Of a stretch of DNA of 64,000 nucleotides, positions 46,901 through 58,900 are shown in pieces. This DNA is from Nocardia cyriacigeorgica GUH-2 (GTDB lineage: Bacteria; Actinomycetota; Actinomycetes; Mycobacteriales; Mycobacteriaceae). The DNA is taken from positions 5,146,001 to 5,210,000 of the forward strand of contig NC_016887.1 in assembly GCF_000284035.1 (NCBI RefSeq), read 5' to 3'. A program made the translations under genes and the position numbers. Position 1 is the stretch's first letter; every line of letters starts with the position of its first letter. Under the pieces are notes generated by a model. It was given only the letters and a program-made list of their open reading frames with translations. It ran no database searches and was not told where the DNA came from.

Positions 46901-49900
46901 CGGATCGTTCGTACCGGCGCGGTGGCTCGATAAGGTCCGAATCAAGTCGCTGATCGCCGCCAGAACAACTGCCATGGCAGGATCAGCCATTGCGGTCGCG
47001 AGTACCTCCGACCCTTGGATCGTCTCAACGGCTTTCAGCGTCGGCTGGGCAACCGCCGGAGCCGCCGGGTTGCGCGTCAACACATACACACGACAGAAAA
47101 CACCGGACCGAGTTTTCGGAACGGCACAAGCCGTCCGCACCATGACGATGAGTGCATCGGTGGGCCTCGGCAGCCTGGCCGCGGGCGGAGCCCTCGAGCT
47201 GTTGGGACAAGGACCGGCGGCGACGGTTATCGCCGCGGGAACGGGGGCGGTCGCGACCTGGTCGATCCTGAAACGACGGTTCGGCACCGACAAGGCCCGG
47301 AAACTGCTCGACTGCATGAACCAAACCGTCGAATTCGCGCACGCAGTCGGCCTCGCCACCGGTACCGAACTCAAACGAGGACACAATAAGCCCCGACACC
47401 TCGCCGACGCCTTCGGCACCCAACTTGTCGAGAAACCGCTCGGCCCCGACCCCAAAAACCCCCTCGCTCCCCACCTCGACCGCATCGCCGACCCCACCAA
47501 CAACATCGACTCCGGAGTACTCCTGCTCGGCTACGGCCCCAGCAAGAACATGCACGCCCTGTTCGTCACCCACGTCGGCAACGGCACCCTCGTCATCGCC
47601 GACACCAACATCACAGACCCGGAAAAGACGGACCCCGACGACCCCGACCGCATCCCCCGCGTCCGTATCCGCACCGCGGGCGAAACCCGCTCCGACGACG
47701 ACACCCACCAGGAATACGATCTTCCCTTCCCCGACGCCATCGAAGAGCTCTTCGTCGGCGAACTCATCACCGACGACAACCTCGACCTCACCAACGCCCA
47801 CCCCGACCAACCCGGCCGGCCCGCACCACGCAAGAACGCCGAAGTCACCGGCCGGCCCGAACACACCGACGGCGGACGGGGACGGTCTACGGCCGGCAAG
47901 GAAGTCGTGCGGGAAGCGCTACCTCCGGCGATACGGCTCGGCACTACTCACTGGCCCTCCTTCGATCCGATCAAGGCGGCATTGACCACCGCGTACACGC
48001 GGACTCACAACGTAGGCGCGGCCCACCCAACAGCTCAGGCACTGGCGCGGATGAGTTCGACCGACTTCCGTGCTGCTTACGAGCAGTTGGATAAGAAAGC
48101 CCGTGGACATCTTGACGAAGCCGTCAGCAACGTCCGTAAGAAGCTGTCGCTCACCATATTCCACGAGAAGGCCATCGACGCCCTCGTGGACGAACTTCAG
48201 CCGCAGCCGCTCGACCGCAGCGGCACCCTGACCGACTTACAGTTCACCGAACTCCGGCTGGCGGCAGAGGACGTGCCCAGTCGGCAGATCGCCGACGAAC
48301 TCGGGATCAGCGAAAGGACGGTGCGCGCTCACTTGGCGCGCATCCAGTATGTACTCGCTGCCGAGGACACAGCGTCGGCCGTGGTGGCCGCGGTCCGCCG
48401 GGGAATCCTGTCCCTCGACGATCTCCACCGCAGCCCTGCCTCGGCCGAGCAGACGCTCACCGCGCGTGAGCACGATGTGCTCGTGGCGATCGCCCAGGGC
48501 AAGACCAGCGCGGAAGCAGCCACCGCCCTCGGTATGGCCGAAGACACCGTCAATGCCCATCTCGAACGCATCGGCGAAAAACTGGGATCGGCAACCCGGC
48601 CGGGATCGGTTGCCGTCGCGATCCGCACGGGTCGACTAGCCCCCGCCGATCTTGCGATGGTGGACTCGTCCGAACCGACGGCTCCGCTGACCGCGCGGGA
48701 AGTCGATGTTCTCATCTGGACAGCCGAAGGCATGTCCAACAAGGAAATCGCGGCGGAACTTGGTCTCTCGACACGGTCGGTCGACTCGTACGCGTCGCGC
48801 ACCAACCGCAAGCTGAACGTCGGAACCCGTGCCGGAGCGGTGGCGGTCGGTCTTGCGACCGGGTTGATCCCGGAGCGGCTGCCCCAGCCCCTGCATGGGC
48901 CCGCTCGCGCCGTGGAGCGGCCCGCACTGACCGATCGCGAACGTGAGGTGACCGAGCTCATCGCAGCGGGCCGATCGAACCGCGATATCAGCAGTGATCT
49001 CGGCGTCACACCGAACACCGTCAAGACCTACGTCGCCGGCATCAATCAGAAACTAGGTACCCACCACCGATCTGGGCTGGTCGTGGCCGCTATGCAGGCC
49101 GGATATATTCCGGCGACTCTCGACCCCGATCCCATGGCTGAGACGGTGGTTGAAGGTAGCGCCGCTGATCGAACCGCCGACGCCGCCCACCGCGACGTCG
49201 ATGGCCGGCGGTCGGACAACCGCCGGCTCGACGACCAGCCACCACCGTCGGGCGCCCCGTCACGGGTCGAGAAGTTCCGGGCTGCGCTGCTCAGCACTCT
49301 GAACGCGGCGAGCACACCCGATCCGGAACACGCGCTGGCCGTCGCGACCGCTGACCAGGTGGTGGCTGCGCTCGGTGCGCTAACTCCACGGGAACGCCGA
49401 GCGCTGGGCATTCTGCGCTCAGGACAGTTCATCCCGCCCGCCGGGCGCGACACGATTCGCGACGAAGGAATTCGGGCCGCCGATCGGCTCGCCGGTGTGC
49501 TGGCCGAGCGGCAGAACGAGCCGCGGCGCGCGGCCGTGATGGCGGCGAGCGTGCGGCAACTGCACGATGCCCTCGCCCGGCTCGGCACCCAGCAGCAACA
49601 GGTCGTCGTCGGTCTTCTCGAACGCGGGATTGCGCCCGCGGTGATGGCGCAGCGGCTCGGGCTGAGCAAAACGACAATCGAGTTCATGGTCCACGGCGCG
49701 GTGCGCCGCATGGCCGGCTACCTCGCGGAGACGGTGATCGCTCCCGGCCAGCCGGCCCCCGGGCAAGCACCACACGAGCCCGCGCCCAGCACGGCCCCGC
49801 CGGACCGGAAGCGGGAAACCGCATTCCAGCGTGGGCAGCGGCTGGCCAGGGAAGAACATCAGGCCGCAGACCCACAGGTCGAGCCCGACCCCGACCAGCT

Positions 49901-52900
49901 GGGTAGAGTCCTGCACCGATTGAACGAGCTGTTCCCGGCTGGGCGGCCCGCTGCGCCGGCAAATGTGGGCGACAAGACAAGCACACCCCGCGATCCGAAG
50001 CGCGCTCGTCACCCATGGAACACACCGAACCACCCGGGCGTCATGAAACCGCCTGGCGGCTTCGACCCCGGTCAGGTCACCGCCTTCAATCCCGCGAGCG
50101 ACGGAACCGACCACGCGCACGCACAACCCCGCCCCGCGGCTCAGAACATGCCGGCAACCGATGCCCGGCCGTCCACGAACGCGGTACCCACAACCGATGC
50201 CCCCGACGGCCAGCTCTGGGGCGGCCCGCTGCTCGACTATCATCCGCCGCAGGCGGATCCACAGCCCGGTCCGAAGAACTCGGTCACCGTTCGCGGTACG
50301 GGGCACCACTACGATCTGATCCATTTCCGGCGCCTCGCCGAAGCGGAGCTCGTTCGCCTGCGAAACAAGCGCGACCTCGCCGTCACGTTGCTGCGATTGG
50401 ATCCCACAGCCAACGACGGCACACTGCTGCACGAAGTTTCCTCGACACATCCGTTCGACGTCACGTTCGCGTTCCGCAACAGTTCCGCCGGAAAGGAACT
50501 GGTCCGCGATATCGAGCGGCACCGGATCGCCGAGGATCTGGTGCGCCGGCTCGACGGGGCCGCCACCGATCTGCTGCACGCCGAGGTATTCGCCGGCTAT
50601 TACGGCGGCGACACCGAGGCACAAGCAGCCAGGGTCGGTGACATCGTGGCGAAGATCAGCGAGGGGACGCTCGGCGATTTCGCTGCGGTCCTCCCCTATA
50701 ACGGCAGAGCATCCGTGGCCCGCATCGTCAACGATCTATACCGGGCGGATGTGATACCGGTGCCGGTGGCCGACGGTTCGACGGCCTTCACCTGGCTCGA
50801 TGTGGAAAAACTGTCCGGTGGGAAGTTCAGCGAACCGGTTCCGGTGCACCGCATCGAGGCGATACTCGCCCAACTCGGCGACGACACCACGGTCATCGTC
50901 GACAGCGACGACCCGTGGCCGTACATCCTGCAACGCTATGACGGTCGCGTGGTCCGGATCGGCCCGGACGGCAATGTCGAGCGGTTCCAGGCCGACGACG
51001 ACGACCCGCCGGCGCGAGCACTGTTCCTCGACGACAGTGGCGCCCCGGTGTCGAGCGACCTGCTGGATTGGCTCAACACCGCCTACGACCTGGAGCATCC
51101 GTTCCAGCTCGCCGCCGACCCGGGCACAGCGCAAGCGTGGAGCCCGCTGGCCGCTTTCCGCGTGGTGTACAGCCGAATTCGCAGCGATTACGACCAGCAC
51201 GCGGCTCGCATCCGAGAGCACCACCCCGGCTTGGACGAGCGGCTGATTCCCGGATACGTCGCCATCCGCACCTACACCACGAACCACTATTTCGATGAGC
51301 TGAATGCGGCACTGCGCTCGGGCGATCCCGCACGCGCAGCCGAATTCCACCATCTGACCGGAGCAATCGCCGCCGCGCTCGAGACGTTGCCCCCGTACCT
51401 CGGTGTGGTGGAACGCGAGATCACCGTATCGATGGGTGAGCGCATGCGGCTGCTGGCGAAATACCGGAAAGACGCCATCGTCGAGGAGCCGGCGTTCGTC
51501 AGCACCAGCATTACCAACAGCTACTACCCCGGCAATGTGCGGTTCACGATCCACTCCTCCACCGGGAGGGATATCTCGACCATCTCCGAAAGCTACAAGC
51601 CGGGCCATCCCGACCTCAACGAGAACGAGGTTCTTTTCGCCCCGGGCAAACACTTCCAGGTGCTGGACCGTTCGTGGCGAAACGGGAAATTACACATCGA
51701 ACTGCTGGAAGTAGCTCCGCCGCACGAACTTCCGCACGATCGTCCGCAATTGACTCGCCAGGGTTCGGGTAGCGATCTCATACCCGCCGGTGTGCGCGAC
51801 AGCGTTCTCCCCGAGGCTCCGCCCGCCGCGACCACCACGACCTTCGACCGCCAGCAACCCTGGCTGGGCTTCCATCACCCGCAAGACAACCCGCACAAGG
51901 GATGGACCGCCCCGGCAACCGCCGACTCCGGCCCACCACTGGCCCCGGGCGAACCGGCGCACCCGGCCGCGGCGGAGAACGCGGCGCCAGAGATACCCGC
52001 CCAGCAGTCCGTTGCCGAGCCTCCAGCCGAGCAGCGGACACTGGGCAAGGCCACGATCAGCGTCATCGACATCGGGCGCGATGCCGACGCCGGCGACGCA
52101 GGCGAGCAAGCATTCGCGCTGGTCGAAGCCATGTTCAGAGACTCGAATCTCTGGTTCGACGACCGCAGTGAGACCCTACTGCTGCTGGCCGGCGAGCTGG
52201 CGAGCAATATCGCCGCCCACCCGCACGCCGAGGGCGTCGTGGTGGCGACCTTGTTGTGGACGGCCGACGAGGTCGAGGCGGTCCGGCTCGAGGCCCGGGT
52301 GCGCGGTGCCGGCGGCACCCAGTTGCCCCTCGCCTCGACATATGCCGACGACTACGGCGTCGCGTACGAACCGGACGGATACACCGCATGGGTCGTGTAC
52401 GGCAACGGCTCCGACCGCTCCGGCGAGCTCATCGCCGCCCTGTCCGATCGGTCCGATCGGTCCGCCCCACCGGAGCAGCCGAGCATGGAGCCGGCCATCG
52501 TCCCGCTCGCCGAGGCGCATCCCGAGATCACGAATACCGTGCACACCGCCGCAGCTCGGCTGTCGGCGGCCCTGGGCACACTGCCCGACGGCTTCACCCT
52601 GTCGATGATCGACTCCAGCCCCACTCACCTCATAGTCCGAGCGGCGGTGCCAGGGGAAGAGCCGGCGTCGGTTCCGCAGGATGGCCACGAGTGGGCAGCG
52701 GACGAAGCGCCGTCGCAGCCGCCGGTCACATCGGTGCGACTGTCCGCCGACGATCCGCAGTTCCCCACGGCTGTGCGGGAAACGATCGACGGCGCCGCAC
52801 TGGACTGGCCGGAACCGATCAGGTCGGCGCTGGCTCATGCGACCACCGAGGTCGCGGCACACGCAGGATCGGACATCCTCGTCCGGGTCCGGGCCGAAGC

Positions 52901-55900
52901 GCGCGACAGCACGACCCTGCGAGTAACCGTCGCTCACAGCACCCGAAGGGGCATGCCGCCCGAACTCCTCCAGCTCCTGGATCGCGAAACCACCGGGTGG
53001 ACGGCCGAGGTGACACCGGATGCCCGTCTGGTCGCCCTCCACTTCCGGCGCATCGACGATGCCCTGGTCATCGCACCCCGCGACACGGCGGCGGAAACAA
53101 CAATCACCGACCCGATCCAGTCCGGGGCCATGGACATCGTGCTGCGCGGGCGGCCGGCCACCGAGGCCCGCAGTCTGGTCCGCGACGTGCTGACCGGCAG
53201 CGCCGGACATCGCGACGTCGCCGAGGCGATGAATCACGCCGAGCAGTTGGTCCGAGAGGTGACCAACGATTGGCGCGAAGGCACCCGCTTCACCGCGAGC
53301 CTCGCCCGTTCCGGATTGCTGACCATGGAAATCGTCCGCGACACTCCCGGCGGCGGCACAGTGCGGCCCCGCCAGGTGATCTTCCGGCCGTCGGACACCG
53401 CGGAACCCGATATGAGCATCGCTGGCCGGGAGATCGACGAATCGATGCTGGCCACCGTCGTCGGACAGGCGCACGCTGCCATGGCACGGCACGGCTGGAC
53501 CGACGCCGATCAGCTCGCGGCCGTACCGACGATGCTGTCACGGCGCCTTTCGGCCTTCGCGGACAGAGCCGGCGGCGGACCGTGGCGACTGACGGTGACG
53601 GTGTCGGGGCAGGCGGGCAGCAAGGTCCTGGCCGTGACAGCGAAGCACCCGCGCGAACGCGAGGCGATCCCGGTGCTGGAACTGTTCCAGCGCACGGCGA
53701 ACTGGGCACCGGATTCGCCTGCGGCGCTGGTTTTCTACCGCAACGGCTGGCTCGCCGACGCTCACTGGTCCGTCGGCAGTGAGCCGATGGCGAACGCCAG
53801 CGACCTGTTCGACGGCAGCGATATGCTCGCGCGAGCCGAGCACCGGTTCGCCGCGGACGACGATCCAGTGGAAGTGCTCGCGCGCCCTGCCGCGCTCGTC
53901 GACCAGGTCCTCGACGTCATCCCGAGCGAACTCATTCGTGCCGATGCGCGCATGGCGGCGACGTCGCTGGCCCTCGGCCTGACCGAACGCCTGGTCGCCG
54001 ACCCCGGTGGTGAGGCCCTGCTCACCGGCCTGGTGACGATGGGCCTGCACGGCCTGGAATTCCGGGTGGCCGTGGCCGACCGCCGCCCCGACGGCAGCGG
54101 TGACCAGGTGTACGACCGGCTGGCGGCACGTTCGGGAAGCGAATCCTGGGGTGGCGGGACGATCACCTGGGCGAGCTTGGATCTGCGTCCGGAGGTTGCC
54201 GGCGATGTCCTCCCGAACGCGGACCCCGGCACCGATCCCGCGTCCACACCGCCCGGAACAGGCACGGCAGACGTCGTCGACGCCATCGCCCGAGTCCTCG
54301 GCGAAGACTCGCCGAATCGGCAGACCGATACGCAGACACCGACATCCGCTGCTCGACCCGTCGCCGACGTGCTCGCCGACATCGATGAGATCGCCCCTGA
54401 CCCCGGGGACCACTCCCCAGCGACGCCATCCCCCTCACGCAGCGTCGCCGACGTCCTCGCAGGCATCGACGAGGTCGCTCCGGCGCCCGAGCCGGGAACC
54501 CCGCCCGCTGCCGGCGCGGGCAACCCGCCGCAGGCACGCCAGGCAGCCGCATCGCCTGACCACCGCCGCACAACCGGTTCGCCGACTCCGTGGAGCCGAT
54601 CGACCGAGGCGATGCCGTCGCCCGGCGAGCCGGATCAGCCTGCGTCGACGTCGCGGGCGGACGCGAAGCCGGCGTGGGGCAAGACCATCGCGAGCGCAGC
54701 GGAGTTCGATCGAGCGCGCGCGGAACTTGCCGGCCTCTTGCAGATCGACACCGCCCTACTGCCCGACCACCGGGCGGTTCTGCGTGCCCTGAAACCGATC
54801 CGGAATGCGTTGAGCGGATTGGATGAGCAGGGCTGGCACGTGGTCGGGCACGCGCACCAGCCGGATCAGATCGCTACCTGGATCGGCCAGAAGATCACCG
54901 CCGAGGCCGCGACGCGTGCCGCGACGGGCCCGCGGGAGCGCGGCCGTTGGATGGAAGCACTGGACACACTGGAAAACTCGCTTCCGGAACTGCTCGGCCT
55001 ACCGGACGGCGGCGCGTGGAACGGGAGCATCCTGGGTGGTTCCCCGTTGACGGAGTTGCGCCGGCTGCACGACCATGCGCCCGGCGAGTCCGGGCTGGGC
55101 CCACTCATCAGCGCCCTCGCGAGATTTCTCGAAATAGACAGCCGCGCCGCGCTCCACGCCGAGCTCTATCCGACTGCCACAGACGTGATCGACGCGTTCG
55201 AAACGCGGCACCCGTACACCGACATCCATGGGGTGAACAGGCTCAGAGACAGCACCGCCCACGTACTTGTCCAGACTCTGCATCAAGTGCTGGTGCAGTA
55301 TCCGATTCGACTGCCGGTGGTCCGGGTGAACGTCGAGCCGCACCAGACCGATCTGTTCGCCTACGTAGTGCCGGAAGTCGACGACGATAACGAGGTTTCG
55401 GCACGGTCGCTGGTGCTGGAAATCGGGCGCGACGACGTCGACACGGTATCGGACGAAGACCTCCGCGGCACCGTCCTGCGTGCGTTCGCCGGCGCGATGA
55501 TCTACGCCGGCCGATGGCGGGCCGAAGCGTACGCGATCAGTAGATTGCGCTGGCACAAGGAAGAAGAACTCGGCATTTCGGAAGCCGACCTCACCTTCTT
55601 GGAGTGGTCCTTCAGCCAATTCGACGGAGCCCATTTCCTCGACGACGGCTCGCTGGATATGCGAACCGCGCTCCGCGAATCATTCGAGAAGGTCGAAAGC
55701 AACGCTCCTGGTGTCACGTCCGGTGAGCGGGTGCTCCACCGGCTGCTGGTGGATTTCGCCAGAGAATGGGACGGGCGCAACGAGTCAGCCCTGCGGCGGC
55801 CGCTGACCGCGTTCGAGGAGCGCCTGCGCGAGGTCAAGGCGCCGCTGATCCGGGAGCTGGAAGCCGAGTTCGGGCTCGAGCTGGTCGGATTCGATACCAG

Positions 55901-58900
55901 CGATGTCCGGCCGCAGACGGTTCGCGACTTCGCCGACGAGTACCGCCGTCACTACGACGAGTTCGGCGGTACCGACGTCACCAAGATCGTCATCGCGCCG
56001 TTCGCCAACGACGAGACATTCGCCATGATCGACTTCACCGATGACGGCATGGTCCTGCTCTGGAATGAGAGATATGCGATCAACCGCGCTCTCTTCCGAT
56101 ACGTCACCGAGGAGAATGTCGACTCCGGGTATCACGCCGGACCGCGTGACGAGCCCATCGGGAATACGATCAGCCACGAGCTCGGTCATGCCATCGCGAA
56201 CTATCCGCATCGTGATGACGCGGGTGCGGGGTACACCAATTTACTGGAGCGGTACAGTCTGCTGGCGGAGAACGACTTGGCCTGGGTTTTCGTCGAGTTC
56301 GCCGAGCATTACCTGCGCGAGAACGCGCCGCAAGAGCTGGCGGATTTCCAGGACCAGATCGCCATGCTCGCGGCGCGCGAAACCGAAGCTCTGCAGAATC
56401 ATCCCGGCAGTCATCCGAACTGGCATGAATTCCTCCCCGAGTTCGTCGAGGGGTTCTTCGAGCGTCAGCTGCCCGGCCACCTGGACGGGTTCGTGGCCTA
56501 TCTGACCACCACAATGGCCGGTTTCACCGGGTACAGCTACGTCGAGAATGCGCCTGAACGGTCGATCGACTACATCAATCCCTCGGAGGCCTTCGCCGAA
56601 GCGCTGACCGCGCACAGGTGGCACACGGCCACCGAGGGGCAGCGGATCGTCGCCGACTTCCTCGCAAGGCGCGCCAAAGCGGAACGTGCGCGCAGGCAGG
56701 ACGCGGAAGACGTCGGCGTGCCCCCGCGCGCCAAGCCGCCTGCCATGCCCGGTGAGCCCCGGACATCGCCGCCCTTCGCCAGGACCGGCGGTCAGGGCCG
56801 TCCGGATCCACAGCCCAGATCGTTGTGGCTGTTCTCCGGCGACGATGTGTTCGCGACGATCCGATCGGCCCTCGACACAGCTGCGCCCTGCTGGACCGAG
56901 GACCGTCGCGACGCAGTGGCAGCCACGATGGCGGTGGTGGCCGCGGATGCGTTGATGGTCTCCACCGAGGCCGGGATCAGGGCATTCGCGCAGCCGCTGC
57001 CGGACGAAGGCCTCCACATGGTGGTCGAGCACACCGGCGACAACAAGCTGGCGCCGGAGGTGGCGCGGGCTCTCGACGAACGCGCCGGTGTGTGGCGGGC
57101 GGAGATGCCGCGTGGGCGTCGTCGCATCGTCGCGGAGTTCCAGCGCACCGACGAGGTGTATCCGCGAACGCGGGAGCGCGCGGCCTGGGAGGCACGTTTC
57201 GCGCCGTATTTCTATACGCCCGATGAAGATATTCACTACCGGCAGTTCGACATCGATCAGAGCGCCGACCCGGTGAGTGCGGCCGGCCGACTCGTGCGGG
57301 ACTTCATGCAGGAGCACGCCCAGGGCACCGAACGCGAAATCCGGGATCTCGCGGCATTGGCCGAGTCGATCGTGCGGATGACCGTCGATGCCTGGCATTC
57401 GGACCGAACGTTCTCGGTGCAGATCTCCCGGTCCGGTGTGCTGTCACTGACGGTCATGTATGACCAGGGCGTCGGTTACGTGCCTGGTACCGAGTACGAA
57501 ATCGTCTTCCGCCCTGCTACCCGGCCGAGCACCGAGGTGAGCGTCGTTTCCCCGGCTTCGGTCGAACCGGCCGGAGCCCACCGGCAGACCGACGATTCCG
57601 CTCCCGTGAAGTCCGGTCTCTACGACGGACCCGATGCCCATGTGCGTGCGGTCCACCGGTTTCCTGCCGGGACGGATGCGGATCAGGCCTACGGGCGCGT
57701 GCTCGAACTGATCGACCGGGCGTTCACCGGCATCTCCCCCGAGGCCATGCGTGCCGACGCTCGCCCAGCCGCTGCCCTGCTCGCCGCGGAGCTGGTACAC
57801 AATCTCGTGGTCACCACGGGTGGCGAGACACTGCTGACCGGCCAGGTCGCGCTCGGCAAGCATGGGCTGGAATTCCATGTGACGGTGGCCGACCGCCGAC
57901 CCGTCGACGCCGTGACGGACGACGGGTGGCGGGTGGCGGATCTCGTCGCAGCGGATCGTGCAATCCGGGCTGGAGTCGAGCCGCGGGACAGCGGCAAGAT
58001 CACGTGGGCAGTAATGGATTTGCGGCCAGGAACAGGCGGCCACGACTTCCCCGCCGGCCATGACAGTAGTGCGAACCCATCCACCGGCCACCGCGTGACC
58101 ACGGATCCGGCGCCCACTACCGCACCGCGGCGGGCCTCATCGACCGCGGAAAACCTCAGCTCGCCGCCGACTCCGTGGAGTCCGCAACAACCCGCCGCGG
58201 TGCCGTCGCCCTGGCAGCGAACAGCGAACGAAATGCGAAATGATGCTGCTGCGGCACCCGCATTCGGCGCGAAGGGCGCCATGCCTCCGGACGAAGCCGA
58301 CATTGGCGCCGCCTTGGGAATCGATGATCGACGCGCCCGCGCATACACGGACCCGACGGTCCACGGATATCGCCGAAACCCTTGGGTGCTGAATCGTTTC
58401 GGTCCGGGCGACACCGGCCCGGACGAATCGCGCGCTCCGGCGCCCGAGCCCGGCCACCAAGCCAGAACACCTGTGGCAGAGGAGCAGGGCATTCGACTCG
58501 GGAAGATCGAGGTACACCCGCGCGCAGCGGAATTCGATGTGATACCGGTGGACCCGATGATGTATATACCCGGCATCGCGGAGGTACTCGATGTCGAGAC
58601 GGTGTACTTCGACTGGAAAGGCCGGGTCCGGGACCGGGATTCCGGCCCGTACACCACTGGTCCCGCAGGCGACAATTTCTTCGTCACACCGGAAGAAATC
58701 CGCACGTCGCCGGTCCCCTCGACACACGCAATGATCTACAGCTCCTACCGCAAGCCCGGCCACTTTCCCATCGTGCTCGGCCACTGGTCTATGTCGGGCG
58801 GCAGGGAGGTGTCGGTGACCTTTGGCAGCAGCCTGTTACATACCGAGTCAGCGTTGGTGAAGAACAGCGCCTACGGCCGTTACCTGATGGCCCAGCACGG

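Noticed and set aside
46080..47283. MFS-like region as a separate transporter gene
   Set aside because: The frame is continuous with both neighbours, with no stop before it and no ribosome binding site at an internal start.
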